From positions 25,169,771-25,233,770 of the forward strand of contig OX438743.1 in the NCBI GenBank assembly GCA_949316235.1: a stretch of 64,000 nt of DNA, written 5' to 3'. Position 1 is the first letter of the stretch; each line of letters opens with the position of its first letter. This document shows positions 40,985-50,399 of this stretch, piece by piece. A program made the position numbers and the translations under genes. Source of the DNA: Oegoconia quadripuncta (Eukaryota; Arthropoda; Insecta; Lepidoptera; Autostichidae). The notes under the pieces were generated by a model. The model saw only the letters and a list, made by a program, of their open reading frames with translations, ran no database searches and was not told the origin of the DNA.

Positions 40985-41820
40985 AGACACAAAGTGGAAT
41001 TCAGCTACATAATTGTGGAATGCAGAACGTTGAATGAGCCATTTCATGAAATTTCGCGGGGAATTGCGTTAAGCATACCGCTCGCATGGGGGATGGACGG
41101 CGATACGGATAACCGTATAAGGGGAATCTTACATAAGTAAGATTCCCCTTCCTATCGGGAGTGATACCCACTGAAACCCCGCGGCGATCTTCATCGGTAG
41201 TAGGGAGGACCAGGGAACGCATAAGCGGCTTCTAGGTCGCCCAGGTAGAGCGTCCTCCACGGGTGGCACTGTCGCGCCTCATACCGCGATCAGCCGGCGG
41301 TATTTTTTTTTTTTTTATGCACCACGGGTTTGTACTTGACCTCAATCACACCTGATGTTATGTGAAGAGGAGGTCGAAGGTGGAAGCGTACTAACCCGGA
41401 AACCCCAACACATTTGGGGGACTGGCTATCTTATCTCTGACAACCGGAACACAACAATGCTATTAACATTGCTGCTTGGCGGCAGATTTAGATAAGATGG
41501 TGGTAGCTAGCCAGGCGGACATTTTAATATGCCCTACCACCAATCAAACCGAGTACTTAAAACATGTACCCCGCTGGGGATCGAACCCGCGACCTCCGAA
41601 TCGTAAACTCAGTGTTGTTTACATTGAGCCACGGAGGCGGTATGAAGCGCGACAGAAGGCCCGTTGCGACGATACCTCTCGGACGCACCGGGGGGTGTCA
41701 TCCTCTCTCGGGTTGCGTCCGACGGATACATCGCCGCGAGATGTAGCAGCTCCTCGTACTATTGGGGCAAGAATTATCTCGTAGGTCAGCAAGGACGCCG
41801 ACTCTCGTCAACATGTCAGA
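40985..41820 (-). mobile_element. R1-type LINE 3' UTR-like sequence, interrupted by SINE-B
   Basis: GC-rich sequence with TCGCCCAGGTAGAGCGTCCT, CCACGGGTGGCACTG and, after the SINE, TCTCGGACGCACCGGGGGGT resembles untranslated regions of R1-clade LINEs. It holds a perfect 14-bp-stem hairpin (41119-41150). Orientation and clade are inferred. A SINE-B copy (41304-41641) splits it. Confidence 0.4.
41304..41641 (-). mobile_element. SINE-B copy with GGCGGTAT target duplication
   Basis: Full-length reverse copy from a T-run and ATGCACCACGGGTTTGTACT to CCACGGAGGCGG. GGCGGTAT occurs at both borders; at the right border it overlaps the SINE head. Confidence 0.85.
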
Positions 41821-41869
41821 TTTGATTGATTTTTTTTGGTAAACAGAGACCTGAATTAACATATAGGCT

Positions 41870-42185
41870 ACTTTTTTTTTTTTTTTTTATTAGAATGGGA
41901 TCGCTTTTGACCTTAATCTGGACTAATGTCGAGATAAGGTCTACGATGGAACGAGCTTTCCCAGAAGATGCCTATTTAACCTGACTTTAAAGAGCTGCGG
42001 GTTATATGCGATTGGAAACACAGACGGAGGCAATGCGTTCCACTCCTTAGCCGTGCGCATGAGAAACGAAGACCTAAAACGCTTGGTCCTTATAAATGGC
42101 ACGTCAACTAAGTGCGGGTGATATCCTGCGGTACGTCTTGAGTTTCATTTACTTTTATCCTGGAAAAGTGGCTGGTTCCTGTAAG
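41870..42185 (-). mobile_element. LINE C-terminal remnant
   Basis: The minus strand, broken by stops, reads FVSHAHG..GVERIASVCVSN and ALKSQVK.ASSGKARSIVDL, resembling the F..R.A..WN.LP..VFP...N...FK..V tail of LINEs. A poly(T) run at 41872-41889 marks its 3' end. Confidence 0.5.
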
Positions 42186-42189
42186 ATGG

Positions 42190-42290
42190 GTACACTAATA
42201 TTATAAATGCGAAAGTTTGAATGTGTATGTAGGTATGTTTGTTACCTCTTCACGCCTGAGCGGCTGAATAGATTAATTGTTAATTTATTG
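42190..42290 (+). mobile_element. Lep1-type Helitron 5' end
   Basis: ACACTAATATTATAAATGCG, then AAAGTTTGAATGTGTATG and ACGCCTGAGCGGCTGAATAG, match the start of the element at 53895. Confidence 0.6.
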
Positions 42291-42865
42291 TTAATGTTAT
42301 TGTCATGTCCGGTATGTTTGGTGCTGGTTAAGAAATTTTTATATTTGATAATTAAGATGAACCATTTTGATTTAATTTTTTGACATTAATTTTAATTGTT
42401 TCCCTCTTATTTATTATATGCCGACATTCATATTTAATATAGTGTTATTATATGCCTACATTCATATTTAGATAATATTATTATAAATTGACATTATGGC
42501 AAACTATCTAATTAATTAACTATGACATTTTTAGGGCAAGATTGAAATTAAATGTTTTTTTTTTTATATTTTTTGTTGTTAACATTACATGCAGCCATTA
42601 TCATAAAAATAATACATAATTTAAAATTTGAAATTGATACATAATATAATGGAGGCTATTTAATTGTTTAATATTTATGCTTTCTATTTTACTGTTATTG
42701 TTTAGCGGATATAATTTATTCTGCTGTTTATTTTTCATTACTATTTTAACATGACTACCATATTTGTATGCCAATTTGGCTGATCACAGAGATCATATTT
42801 ATAAGTTAATGTATCATAACAACCTGTACACCTGTGTATCACAAATAAATAAATGATTGATGATG
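42291..42865. other. AT-rich intergenic, no feature recognised
   Basis: Several near-repeats of TATATGCC(G/T)ACATTCATATTTA at 42415-42475; otherwise nothing supported. Confidence 0.35.
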
Positions 42866-42869
42866 ATTG

Positions 42870-42960
42870 ATGATTCAATCAATCAATCAATCAATCAAAT
42901 ACGCTTTATTGTTTGAATAAGGAAGGTACATTTAAATATCTTATAGAAACTACAAATTAG
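42870..42960 (-). mobile_element. LINE 3' tail with (ATCA)n
   Basis: (ATCA)n at 42872-42900, then ATACGCTTTATTGTTTGAAT, the reverse of an LINE 3' end with its microsatellite-like tail. Confidence 0.5.
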
Positions 42961-43297
42961 GTAATTAGGATGATTGTTATTTTTGTATTGAGATTCGGAT
43001 CCCCAACCGTTTTGGCCATCGTCTTGATCCAATGGTGACAACCCTGACATTCATTCGTGTAATGAAAAAGTTTCGCTCTGCGAACTACCGAACAGTTAAT
43101 CTGTAGCATTCGTGTTTCAAGTCCCACCTCACTCCAGCACATCGTTCTTCTACCATTGGGATTTAATAGTATGTATTGCCAATAATTTAATTCTTATTCT
43201 TAAATAGTTTTTTGCCAGCGGCTTTGCCTGAGTGGAATAATTCGGGACTGGAACCGTATGTTCCATGTATGATGCAGGGACATCCCAGCTCCATAAT

Positions 43298-43645
43298 GAC
43301 CGGTTGGTGTAGTGGATGGAGACTCTGTCAGCGAAACCAACGGTTGCGAGTTCTAATCCCGCGAGGGGTAAATGTTTGTGTGATGAATACGAACATTTAT
43401 TGCCGAGTCATGGATGTGTATATTTTTTTTTTATTCACGAAGGGTTCGACTTGACCTCAATCACTCCTGATGTTAGGTAAGTGAATATGAGGTCGAAGGT
43501 GGAAGCGTACTGACCGGAAAACCCAACACATTTGGGGTTTATATAAATATTTATGTATGTTTATCCGTTATCTAATATCCATAGCGCACAAGCTTTGCTT
43601 AGATTGGGACTAGATGATTAATGTAAGTGTACGAAATATTTATTT
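43298..43645 (+). mobile_element. SINE-A' copy interrupted by SINE-B
   Basis: GACCGGTTGGTGTAGTGGAT, GAAACCAACGGTTGCGAGTT, TGATGAATACGAACATTTAT and, after 43540, AAATATTTATGTATGTTTAT and GGGACTAGAT. A SINE-B fragment sits inside (43422-43540). Confidence 0.75.
43422..43540 (-). mobile_element. SINE-B fragment nested in SINE-A'
   Basis: A T-run, TTCACGAAGGGTTCGACTTG, then GAGGTCGAAGGTGGAAGCGT and CCCAACACATTTGGGG. A strongly 5'-truncated copy. Confidence 0.7.
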
Positions 43646-43859
43646 ATTTATTATTATCATGACATTAGCTCGATGATCCCATAATATTGCATTGTCACCG
43701 AACTTACATAAATCCGCCAAATTTCAGCTCAATCAGATGATTGAAAAATGGTTTGCAAATTTTGAAACGGACAACTTACGTACTTACATACGAATATTGC
43801 AAACTAAATAAAAGCTTGTAAAAACACATACAGACGAAAATAGTTCGGTTAAAAATGCC

Positions 43860-43930
43860 TCTAGTGATCACCCATCCAAGTTCTCAATTGGACCACGAGT
43901 GCTTCTCTCTTCCTGTTATGAAACACAACG
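43860..43930 (-). repeat. 5S-rRNA-like fragment, second copy
   Basis: The minus strand reads AACTTGGATGGGTGATCACT, preceded by GCACTCGTGG, matching the 5S-like part at 21905-21950. Supports a repeated 5S-derived element. Confidence 0.45.
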
Positions 43931-44116
43931 CGAGCAGTGGCTCGATTACTACGCACTCTAGTTTACTGGCTCACACACGTGGACCGTAGTACTAACTACA
44001 GGGCATAGATGGCGTTGTCTGTATCATTTTTAGCCGCCGTACTTCCGGGTATATTCCTGGTTCCTATTATTTAATAAGAGAAATGATAAGTTTATATTGA
44101 AATCGTTCAACATTTC

Positions 44117-44460
44117 ATGGTTTATTCCGTCCAGTGGCCTCATTGGATAAATTAAGAATTCTTTTTACGTACCTGCAGGATAAAAAAATATCACACTGAC
44201 CTGCTCTCGAGGAACAAGCTAATTATAAATACGCTTTAATCGCTTTAATTATGCTTATTATATTTCGAAAATTTCAAGCGGCCTCTTTTTTTTATAATCG
44301 TGAATTCTGGATAATAACCGTTATGAAAGTTATTTACTTAGGTATTATTTACAATTACCATTTAGGCTTTTCGAGTGCGGCTCAGACCAATTTTTTTTCT
44401 GTAAAATTATCCAAATACCATCTCTATAGAATCCATTTTCGGCTTTCACGCTACTATACG
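44117..44460 (+). mobile_element. M4 copy, right end missing
   Basis: GGTTTATTCCGTCCAGTGGC, CTGCTCTCGAGGAACAAGCT and TTCGAGTGCGGCTCAGACCA match 35948-36560; the right inverted repeat is not found. Confidence 0.55.
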
Positions 44461-44670
44461 TAAGAGAGCGACATCCATGGTGCGGCGGACACGGGCCAGC
44501 GGCAACAGCCTCCTGATTGCAGTGGCAGGCCGAATGGATGGGCCATTCATGAAGCACTCAACTGGTTGTCGTTGTATGCACCAGTGCCCCAGATCACACG
44601 CAACAGTCCAATTTTTCTTACATAATAATTTAGACATACACATTCTACAATTTCCATAATAATAATTCAA
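44446..44670 (-). CDS. Uncharacterised Cys-rich open frame, possible exon
   Basis: Minus-strand frame of 74 codons with NCRMCMSKLLCKKNWTVACD, LGHWCIQRQPVECF and an Arg-rich end (RRLLPLARVRR). It is distinctly more GC-rich than its surroundings, and six Cys fall within 34 residues. There is no signal peptide; its first codon is not ATG and I cannot assign splice sites with confidence. It may be an exon, a retro-copied fragment or chance. I recognise no family. Confidence 0.2.
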   Translation of the reverse strand: MNYYYGNCRMCMSKLLCKKNWTVACDLGHWCIQRQPVECFMNGPSIRPATAIRRLLPLARVRRTMDVALLRIVA

Positions 44671-45173
44671 TTTTCACAATAATTTCAAATTAATATAATT
44701 TAGATTTATTTTATGTTTTAATTTTTCAATTGACATTAGAAATTATAATTGTTATATTAAATTTTCAATGTCTACCACCGTTTACTAAAATAGTTATAGG
44801 TGACTGTACTAACAAAGATGGACCTAATTGTCTGGAAAATAAATGATTTAATATTTCTGTTTGAGGCTGCCTGCCCACGACAGACTTTTTGTGGAACCGA
44901 TAATCGGGCCAATTTAAAAACGAATCTAAAACGAATAAATATATTTCTGTTACTGTTTTGAATGATTAGTTGGGACCAACATTTGTAACCTTTTTACAGG
45001 AGAGGAGAGTGATGTTTTTCTGACGTAAGTACTTATAATGTCACTTTCGATCAGGTGAGATTGTGTGTCAAGTCATTCATAAAAAATATGTATGTGTATG
45101 TTTCTATGTTGCCTCCTGAGCCTAAGATTTCGAAGTGCAATGTATTGTTATATACCTATGTTTTAATCGCCAG

Positions 45174-45187
45174 GGCGTCAATGACAT
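45174..45187. repeat. Left target-site duplication of the R1-type element
   Basis: GGCGTCAATGACAT, repeated exactly at 46570-46583. Confidence 0.85.
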
Positions 45188-45660
45188 GGGGTGCGATGTC
45201 AGACAACCTCCTCGTGTGCCTGATGGCTACTTGTCCCCCTGGATATGTCTGGGGGGAACGGTAGTCGTTGGGCCGGTGCACCCTGGGCATCGGTCAACAA
45301 CTTCCCTTTAAGGGTTCTTGTTGGCCGATGGCGAATAGTCTGACACCGGGGGGCTCCTCCGCGTGTCCCTCTGGTTTAGCAGAGGGCACTGCGGATGGAG
45401 CAGGAGACGCTCCCCTCCTAGTGGGGGAGTAAGGGTGGGCTCGGTGTGCACTCGCACTGCCGCCGAGCAGGCCTGGGGAGGAGGTTTGGGGTGAACCTCC
45501 TACCCCTTGCCACCGCCGGGCTCGTAATCCGGGACTGCGGCTTTCAGCTGCAGTCCGGAACCGAGGGTCTTGGCTTAACCGCCCGGACCGCGAGGAAGGA
45601 AAACCTCTATAAAAAACCAGCCCAAGTTTCGGCTCCGAGGCCCGCCTCGGCGCCGAATGC

Positions 45661-45710
45661 CCTCGTCGCTCTACTCCCGAAAATTCGTTTTCGGGAGTGG
45701 AGCGACGAGG
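45661..45710. other. 23-bp-stem hairpin with TTCG loop
   Basis: 45661-45683 pairs with 45688-45710 with a single T/G mismatch position around loop TTCG. It lies inside the R1-type element; the UUCG tetraloop would be very stable in RNA. Confidence 0.85.
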
Positions 45711-45986
45711 GAAGGTGGAGGGCATATTCCACCACAGCGGGCTGCGGCGAGGAAGCGGCGCTCCCTGAGGAATGCCCATCTGGGCAGGGGACGCCGTGGA
45801 ATCGTCTGCAGCACTTGGGCGACCTCTCCTTGACGACTGCAGCTAAGGCTGCGGCCGTCGACGAGAGGTCGTGGGAAGCGGCCCTCTCCCTCTGTTCGCA
45901 GGGGGAGACGGCGGGAGGGTTGGAGGGGCGGTGTTCCCCCGCCTCCTCTCCGGGCCTCCCGCTGTTGCGGGCCGCTATGGTAGGGG

Positions 45987-46010
45987 ACGACCTCTCTGTT
46001 GAGAGGTCGT
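45987..46010. other. Perfect 10-bp-stem hairpin, loop TGTT
   Basis: ACGACCTCTC / GAGAGGTCGT around TGTT, inside the R1-type element. Confidence 0.85.
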
Positions 46011-46569
46011 AGCCGTGCGGGACGGCCACTCTTTGCCGGCCGCAGCCAGGTTCGAGCTGCATACGCCAAGGAGAGGCCGTGGAAAGCGGTCCTCTCTCTC
46101 TGCGAGGTCACTCGCAGAGCGAGGGGAGATGCAGCCGCATGGGGGGCACGGAGGAGAGCTTATCTTTAATGATAGGCGATCCTCTCCCCCCCTACCCTGC
46201 GGGGCCTGGGTGGCGATCCGGGGGGATCACCGCCCACACATAGGCCCCGCGAGAAGGCGCGCGCGGTGTTTCCGCGCGCCTTCTAGAGGTGGCTGGACCA
46301 GGCGATTCCTCCCTGCTCCAGCCCAGAGGTGGACCCGCCGCCGCTGTTGTTCGGCGGCGGGCATCGCGCTGGCGTGGCTGCGGACGAATACCAGATGGTA
46401 CCCGTGGCCACGCCGCACAGGCGCGCGCGAAGGAACACCCAGGAGTTTTTAGTCGGTAGGCCGGCACCTTCTGTGCCGGAGTCCGACATAATCCGCCCCC
46501 CTCCACCGAGGAGGGCGGATAAGCATGAGCGTTTCTCCTGGTAAAAAAAAAAAAAAAAAAAAAAAAAAT

Positions 46570-46583
46570 GGCGTCAATGACAT
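46570..46583. repeat. Right target-site duplication of the R1-type element
   Basis: GGCGTCAATGACAT directly follows the poly(A) tail and one T. Confidence 0.85.
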
Positions 46584-46969
46584 ATTTTATTGATAGATGT
46601 ATTTATAAAGAAAATAATTTTAAGTTATAAAATACAAATTATGTAACACCTATGCTCTCGGATTTTTTTTGGTTTTCGAATATTTAATATTTTATTGCGA
46701 TTTGTCTATTGCAATTATCGATTTATATGCTATAGACATAGTCGTGCGAACAAATCATTTTCGTGCTTTTCTTAGTAACCGAAACAGCGCCATCTCTTAG
46801 AATCGTCGAGAACTAATAGGACTGCTGAGAATAAATGCTCCAAACCACCGCGCAAAATCAAAATTTCTTTTAAGCTGTGCTCACATCCTGAAAAATTACA
46901 ATAATGGTCAAAATATGATTTTTACGAGTATGACATCATCTTCGTAATACTTAAAGTAATAGACTTAAA

Positions 46970-47340
46970 GAAATTAATATTTTAACATTTTCGTCACAAC
47001 ATATAATATGAAAATCTTGTATATGTTAAGAGAAATATATATTCATTCGAGAAACATTGTGACAACAAAAATCAATTAGCTGTACTTTTAGTAGACTTAG
47101 TAAAGTTAGTAAGTCATGCAAAGGTCAATGTGTGCGCTTCTACAACAATGTTCCCATGGATATACAGAATCTTCCGTTTAATAAATTTAAACTTAATATA
47201 AAACTAAAATTATGTAAAAAGGGATATTACAAAATTTCAGTGTACATTAATGATAGTAATCCATGGTATTAAACGGCTCCTCTACACGATGTATAAAAAT
47301 TGTTGTAACCTTTCTAGATTGTAAATGAGTGATTGAAAAG
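46970..47340 (+). mobile_element. LINE-A C-terminus and 3' UTR
   Basis: The plus strand carries NVPMDIQNLPFNKFKLNIKL and KGYYKISVYINDSNPWY, then a stop and GGCTCCTCTACACGATGTAT. The same sequence is at 59740-60010 in reverse. Confidence 0.7.
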
Positions 47341-47342
47341 AG

Positions 47343-47445
47343 ACAAACACACACACACACACACACACACCACAGACACACCACACACACACACACACAC
47401 ACACCACACGCACACACACACGCACACATACACACACACACACAT
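47343..47445. repeat. Interrupted (CA)n microsatellite
   Basis: About 100 bp of (CA)n with CCACAGACAC and CGCAC interruptions. Frames through it are artefacts. Confidence 0.95.
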
Positions 47446-47459
47446 GACATAGCTATTGT

Positions 47460-48430
47460 TGTAACTGTCATCATGGAAGAGCGGGGATTCCTGATACAGG
47501 TATTTATTTACTTAATAGGGGTCCTCAGCAATGAAATACGATACTGTAAACTATGGTTACACAATAAATCAATTTTAATTTTAATAATTTTTAAATTTCA
47601 ATAAAACTCGAGTTTGTGCTTACGTCTTTGTACTATTAGAGACTACTTTGTACTTTGTAGTACTAGAGTGTGATGGTCAGGATCTGACGATGGAGCATTA
47701 AAAGTAGAAGTAGTATAAGTTACCTGTATTTGTGTACCACCGAAGTGATTCCATGTTTTATTTCGGATCCATTAAAAGGATAAACTCGAGCTATACGGAA
47801 AAATAAGAGAAACGTAGAAATGTTATTTAAAAATATACCTACTGAATTCTGCTTAGAAATCGAACTTGTAATTCCACGCTTCCGAGAAGTCAACCAAGCA
47901 ATTAGAAGAAGAAGAAGGGAATCAGCCAATATTTAAAGATAAAGAGAATTTTTACAGGGATTAAAATGAAAAAAAAAATAACAAGATTTGTTTGTGTGTA
48001 TAAATAATTTAATTGCAAATCTATATTACTTAAATTATATTGCGCAACAGGGAATCACACACCTTTGACATTATTAACATACTCGTATTGACTAATAATT
48101 ATTAATAATAAAAGAGTCCTAAATCCTTCGTTACATTAAAAGCGATGCGGGGAAGTAAGCCTCTGGCGCGCCATGAGCATTCCTGTGTATTTCGAAATAT
48201 GAATCGTGGATATTGTTTCAAGTAAATTTGAAATACTCAAACACTTGTTTGGGATATGTTTAACCACCCTTATTTGGGTAATGGTCGTGACGTTATGTGT
48301 GCACGTATCTCAGTGTTGCCCGCAGGGAAACTCGGTTATATTCATTCAAAGCCTTGTAACCTTGTAATAAGTCTAGTCCCGTGCATTTCCCTGTTTCCTG
48401 TACGTACGCAAACTACCAGTAGGGCAAGCA
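47460..48430. other. Intergenic, no feature recognised
   Basis: No domain, splice-bounded exon or repeat match that I can support. Confidence 0.3.
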
Positions 48431-48433
48431 TCT

Positions 48434-49708
48434 TCATTCTGGAGCTGGCGTTTCTTCATCAGGAGTCGTTTCGTCATCGCCTTCACCGCCTGGCGTAGTG
48501 GCCTCATCCCCACCACCATCCATTGAATTTCCATCTGTCGTTTCGTTACCGCCATCGCCACCTGTGGTGCTTTCAGCGTCATCCCCGCCAGTGGCTCCTG
48601 TTGTGGCGTTCTTGTCAGTGTCGCCACCTCTATCTGGCTTATGCGTTGTAGTCTTGGCAGTGGAGGACATTTTGTTTTCGCATCCAACGTAGATGTTCAC
48701 AGATATCGGGAGATTGTGAAGTGATCTTATTACAAGGATTATGTAGCGGCGGCGTAGTCCGCCTCTTGTTATCGACACCTTCGGACCTCGGCCCATTCCA
48801 AGTCGGTCAACCACTCGGAAGTAGGTGATCTGAAAAATTAATGTTCTATTTACTAGGTGAGCTCACTAATGTCAAAGTAGAGGGCTGATAAACTACAAAA
48901 GTTGAAGTATCTGCCTAGTGGGAGAGAGCGAACGCAGGGAAGACGCACAAAAGTTAGTTTTGTGTTTTTATAATATTGTTAATATATTTTGCTCATCCCC
49001 TTTGAATTTAATATCTTGTATCTTTACCCTAAGGTTTGCCTGGAAGAGATCGCTGTTAGCGATAAGGCCGCCTTTTTGTGCGATTAATGATGTACGCTGT
49101 ATTCTTCATGTAGCTTTTGTTAATTGTGCAATAAAGAGTATTTGATTGATTGATTGATTGATTGATTTAATCTATAAAAAGGAGCATCGATCAATCAAAC
49201 TTTCGACGAAACGTGAATCGATTAAGAGTCCGTTCTGTATAAAATGACATCGGTCAGTAGTGGTTTCGACGAAACGTGATTCTATCAAGAGTTAAGTCTA
49301 TGTAAAATATCAGCGGTCAACAGTGATTTCGACGAAACGTGAATCGGCGGATAGTGTTTCGATATTTCGTTGTAGATTTCGCTAAAAGACATTTCAACCT
49401 GAAAAATGTTCACTTACATTTTGATATGAGATTCAAGGCACGCGTCAATATATCTGCAATGGATTTACGTAATCTGCAGACCCGATCCATTGTTCCTCTA
49501 CTGCAAAATAGTGATAATATGAAATACTTACCGGGCATTTGAAGTGTCTCCCATATCTCGCAACTTGAACACCAAACGGGACTCTTTCTTTATAAAGCCT
49601 ATCCGAAGCTACTAAGATATCATTTTTCTTAAACATACCAACATAGAAATCCCTACAAACGGCTATATGTATGTATAACGTCAAAAATATTACTAAATAA
49701 TGTCTCAT
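48434..49708 (-). CDS. MBF2-like secreted protein with Thr/Gly/Asp-rich tail
   Basis: Two exons: 49708-49532 (ATG; donor CCG|GTAAGT) and 48829-48434 (acceptor TTAATTTTTCAG; stop TGA), both phase 0, joining in frame to 190 residues over a 702-base intron. Residues 1-19 are a signal peptide (MRHYLVIFLTLYIHIAVCRD). Residues about 20-112 match the insect MBF2 family pattern: FYVGMFKKNDILV, then from exon 2 ITYFRVVDRLGMGRGPKVSI, TRGGLRRRYIILVIRSLHNL and PISVNIYVGC (I(T)...D...G.G...I..GG...V.I...S...V.IY). Residues about 115-190 are an acidic Thr/Gly/Asp tail without hydrophobic residues, with NATT and NETT sequons, suggesting a glycosylated, mucin-like extension unusual for MBF2 proteins as I know them. 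MBF2 was first described as a Bombyx transcription coactivator, but most members have signal peptides. Role here unknown. Confidence 0.7.
49028..49165 (+). mobile_element. LINE 3' tail in the MBF2-like intron
   Basis: GTTTGCCTGGAAGAGATCGC, GCGATAAGGCCGCC and GCAATAAAGAGTATTTGATT with a (GATT)n tail. Same 3' UTR family as 26335-27770, opposite to the gene. Confidence 0.65.
49195..49360. repeat. 63-bp tandem repeat in the MBF2-like intron
   Basis: TTTCGACGAAACGTGA starts at 49201, 49264 and 49327, a period of 63 bases, with the intervening CGGTCA(G/A)(T/C)AGTG also conserved. About 2.3 diverged units. Confidence 0.75.
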
Positions 49709-49767
49709 TATTGTTTTATGACACTATAAGTGGGAAAGTTTGATCGAAAATAACCAAATTTCTTACA

Positions 49768-49777
49768 CTTTATAAAG
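49768..49777 (-). promoter_or_regulatory. TATA box of the MBF2-like gene
   Basis: CTTTATAAAG (palindromic) about 60 bases upstream of the start codon, with TCAAACT some 30 bases further downstream as a possible initiator. Confidence 0.5.
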
Positions 49778-49779
49778 GC

Positions 49780-50155
49780 CGTTGCTAAAATTACGTCATT
49801 GCGAATGAAAATTAATTATTTTAGTAATTTTATTAGGCGTTGTGTTTATGGATAATTTAAGTTTTAGTGGCTTTAAACTTGAATAGGCGTATACTAAAAT
49901 TTTCTCGTAAAACCCAAATTATAATTTACATAATTTTGTTTTAATGTAATGAATGAATGACGTAAGGGAACGTGTACGATATTTTGATGAAGGTACCTAT
50001 GTCTCATTACGTCAAATTAGATGCCTAACACGTACGAGATGAGACGTATGACGTAAGTGACGTACTGTAGCAATCACATTAGCTGACATCTTCGTTTAAA
50101 GTTAAGATACATGTGAATCGGAGAGCACAATAATGAAGCAGTCGTGGTTGTTTAC
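49780..50155. other. Intergenic, no feature recognised
   Basis: Contains several TGACGTAA/TTACGTCA-like words near 49957, 50010 and 50045; no gene seen. Confidence 0.3.
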
Positions 50156-50159
50156 AATT

Positions 50160-50390
50160 AATGGCTTCATCATCATCATATCAGCCGAAGAACGTCCCCT
50201 GCTGGACAAAGGCCTCCCCCAAAGATCTCCACAACGATCGGTCCTGCGCTGCCTGAGGCTTACCCAGTTGAAATTCCATGTGGCCTTGAGAGACAATAGC
50301 CTCAGGTCTCTACTATTCGTGCAGAGCCTCGTCAGGAGTAAGGGCAATATGGAGAGTAAGGCCCAAAATTGACCATGCACACCACGCGAG
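50160..50390 (+). mobile_element. LINE/SINE repeat with TCATCATCATCAT head
   Basis: TCATCATCATCATATCAGCC, GGACAAAGGCCTCCCCCAAA and CACAACGATCGGTCCTGCGC form a common lepidopteran element; shorter relatives lie at 9335 and 56535. Confidence 0.6.
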
Positions 50391-50399
50391 GGTAAATAT

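Larger units (their letters stand above)
45188..46569 (+). mobile_element. Non-autonomous R1-type retroelement, 1.38 kb, GC-rich
   Basis: The insertion is bounded by a perfect 14-bp duplication and ends with about 26 A residues (46543-46568). It starts GGGGTGCGATGTCAGACAAC and is far richer in GC than its flanks. R1-clade LINEs typically make 14-bp duplications and have GC-rich ends, but no endonuclease or RT motif is readable; long frames on both strands look like by-products of high GC. The DNA forms many hairpins (45661-45710, 45987-46010, 46091-46112, 46250-46287, 46461-46479, 46490-46520). Probably an internally deleted derivative carrying 5' and 3' ends of an autonomous partner. The intact duplication and long A-tail suggest recent insertion. 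Confidence 0.65.

Noticed and set aside
41476..41784. 102-codon plus-strand frame
   Set aside because: Runs through the antisense strand of a SINE-B copy and its flank.
45446..46012. 188-codon frame and overlapping long frames in the GC-rich element
   Set aside because: Long frames occur on both strands in several phases because stop codons are rare at high GC; no domain, and the region is built of hairpins.
47247..47604. Cys/Val- and His/Thr-rich frames
   Set aside because: Translations of the (CA)n microsatellite.
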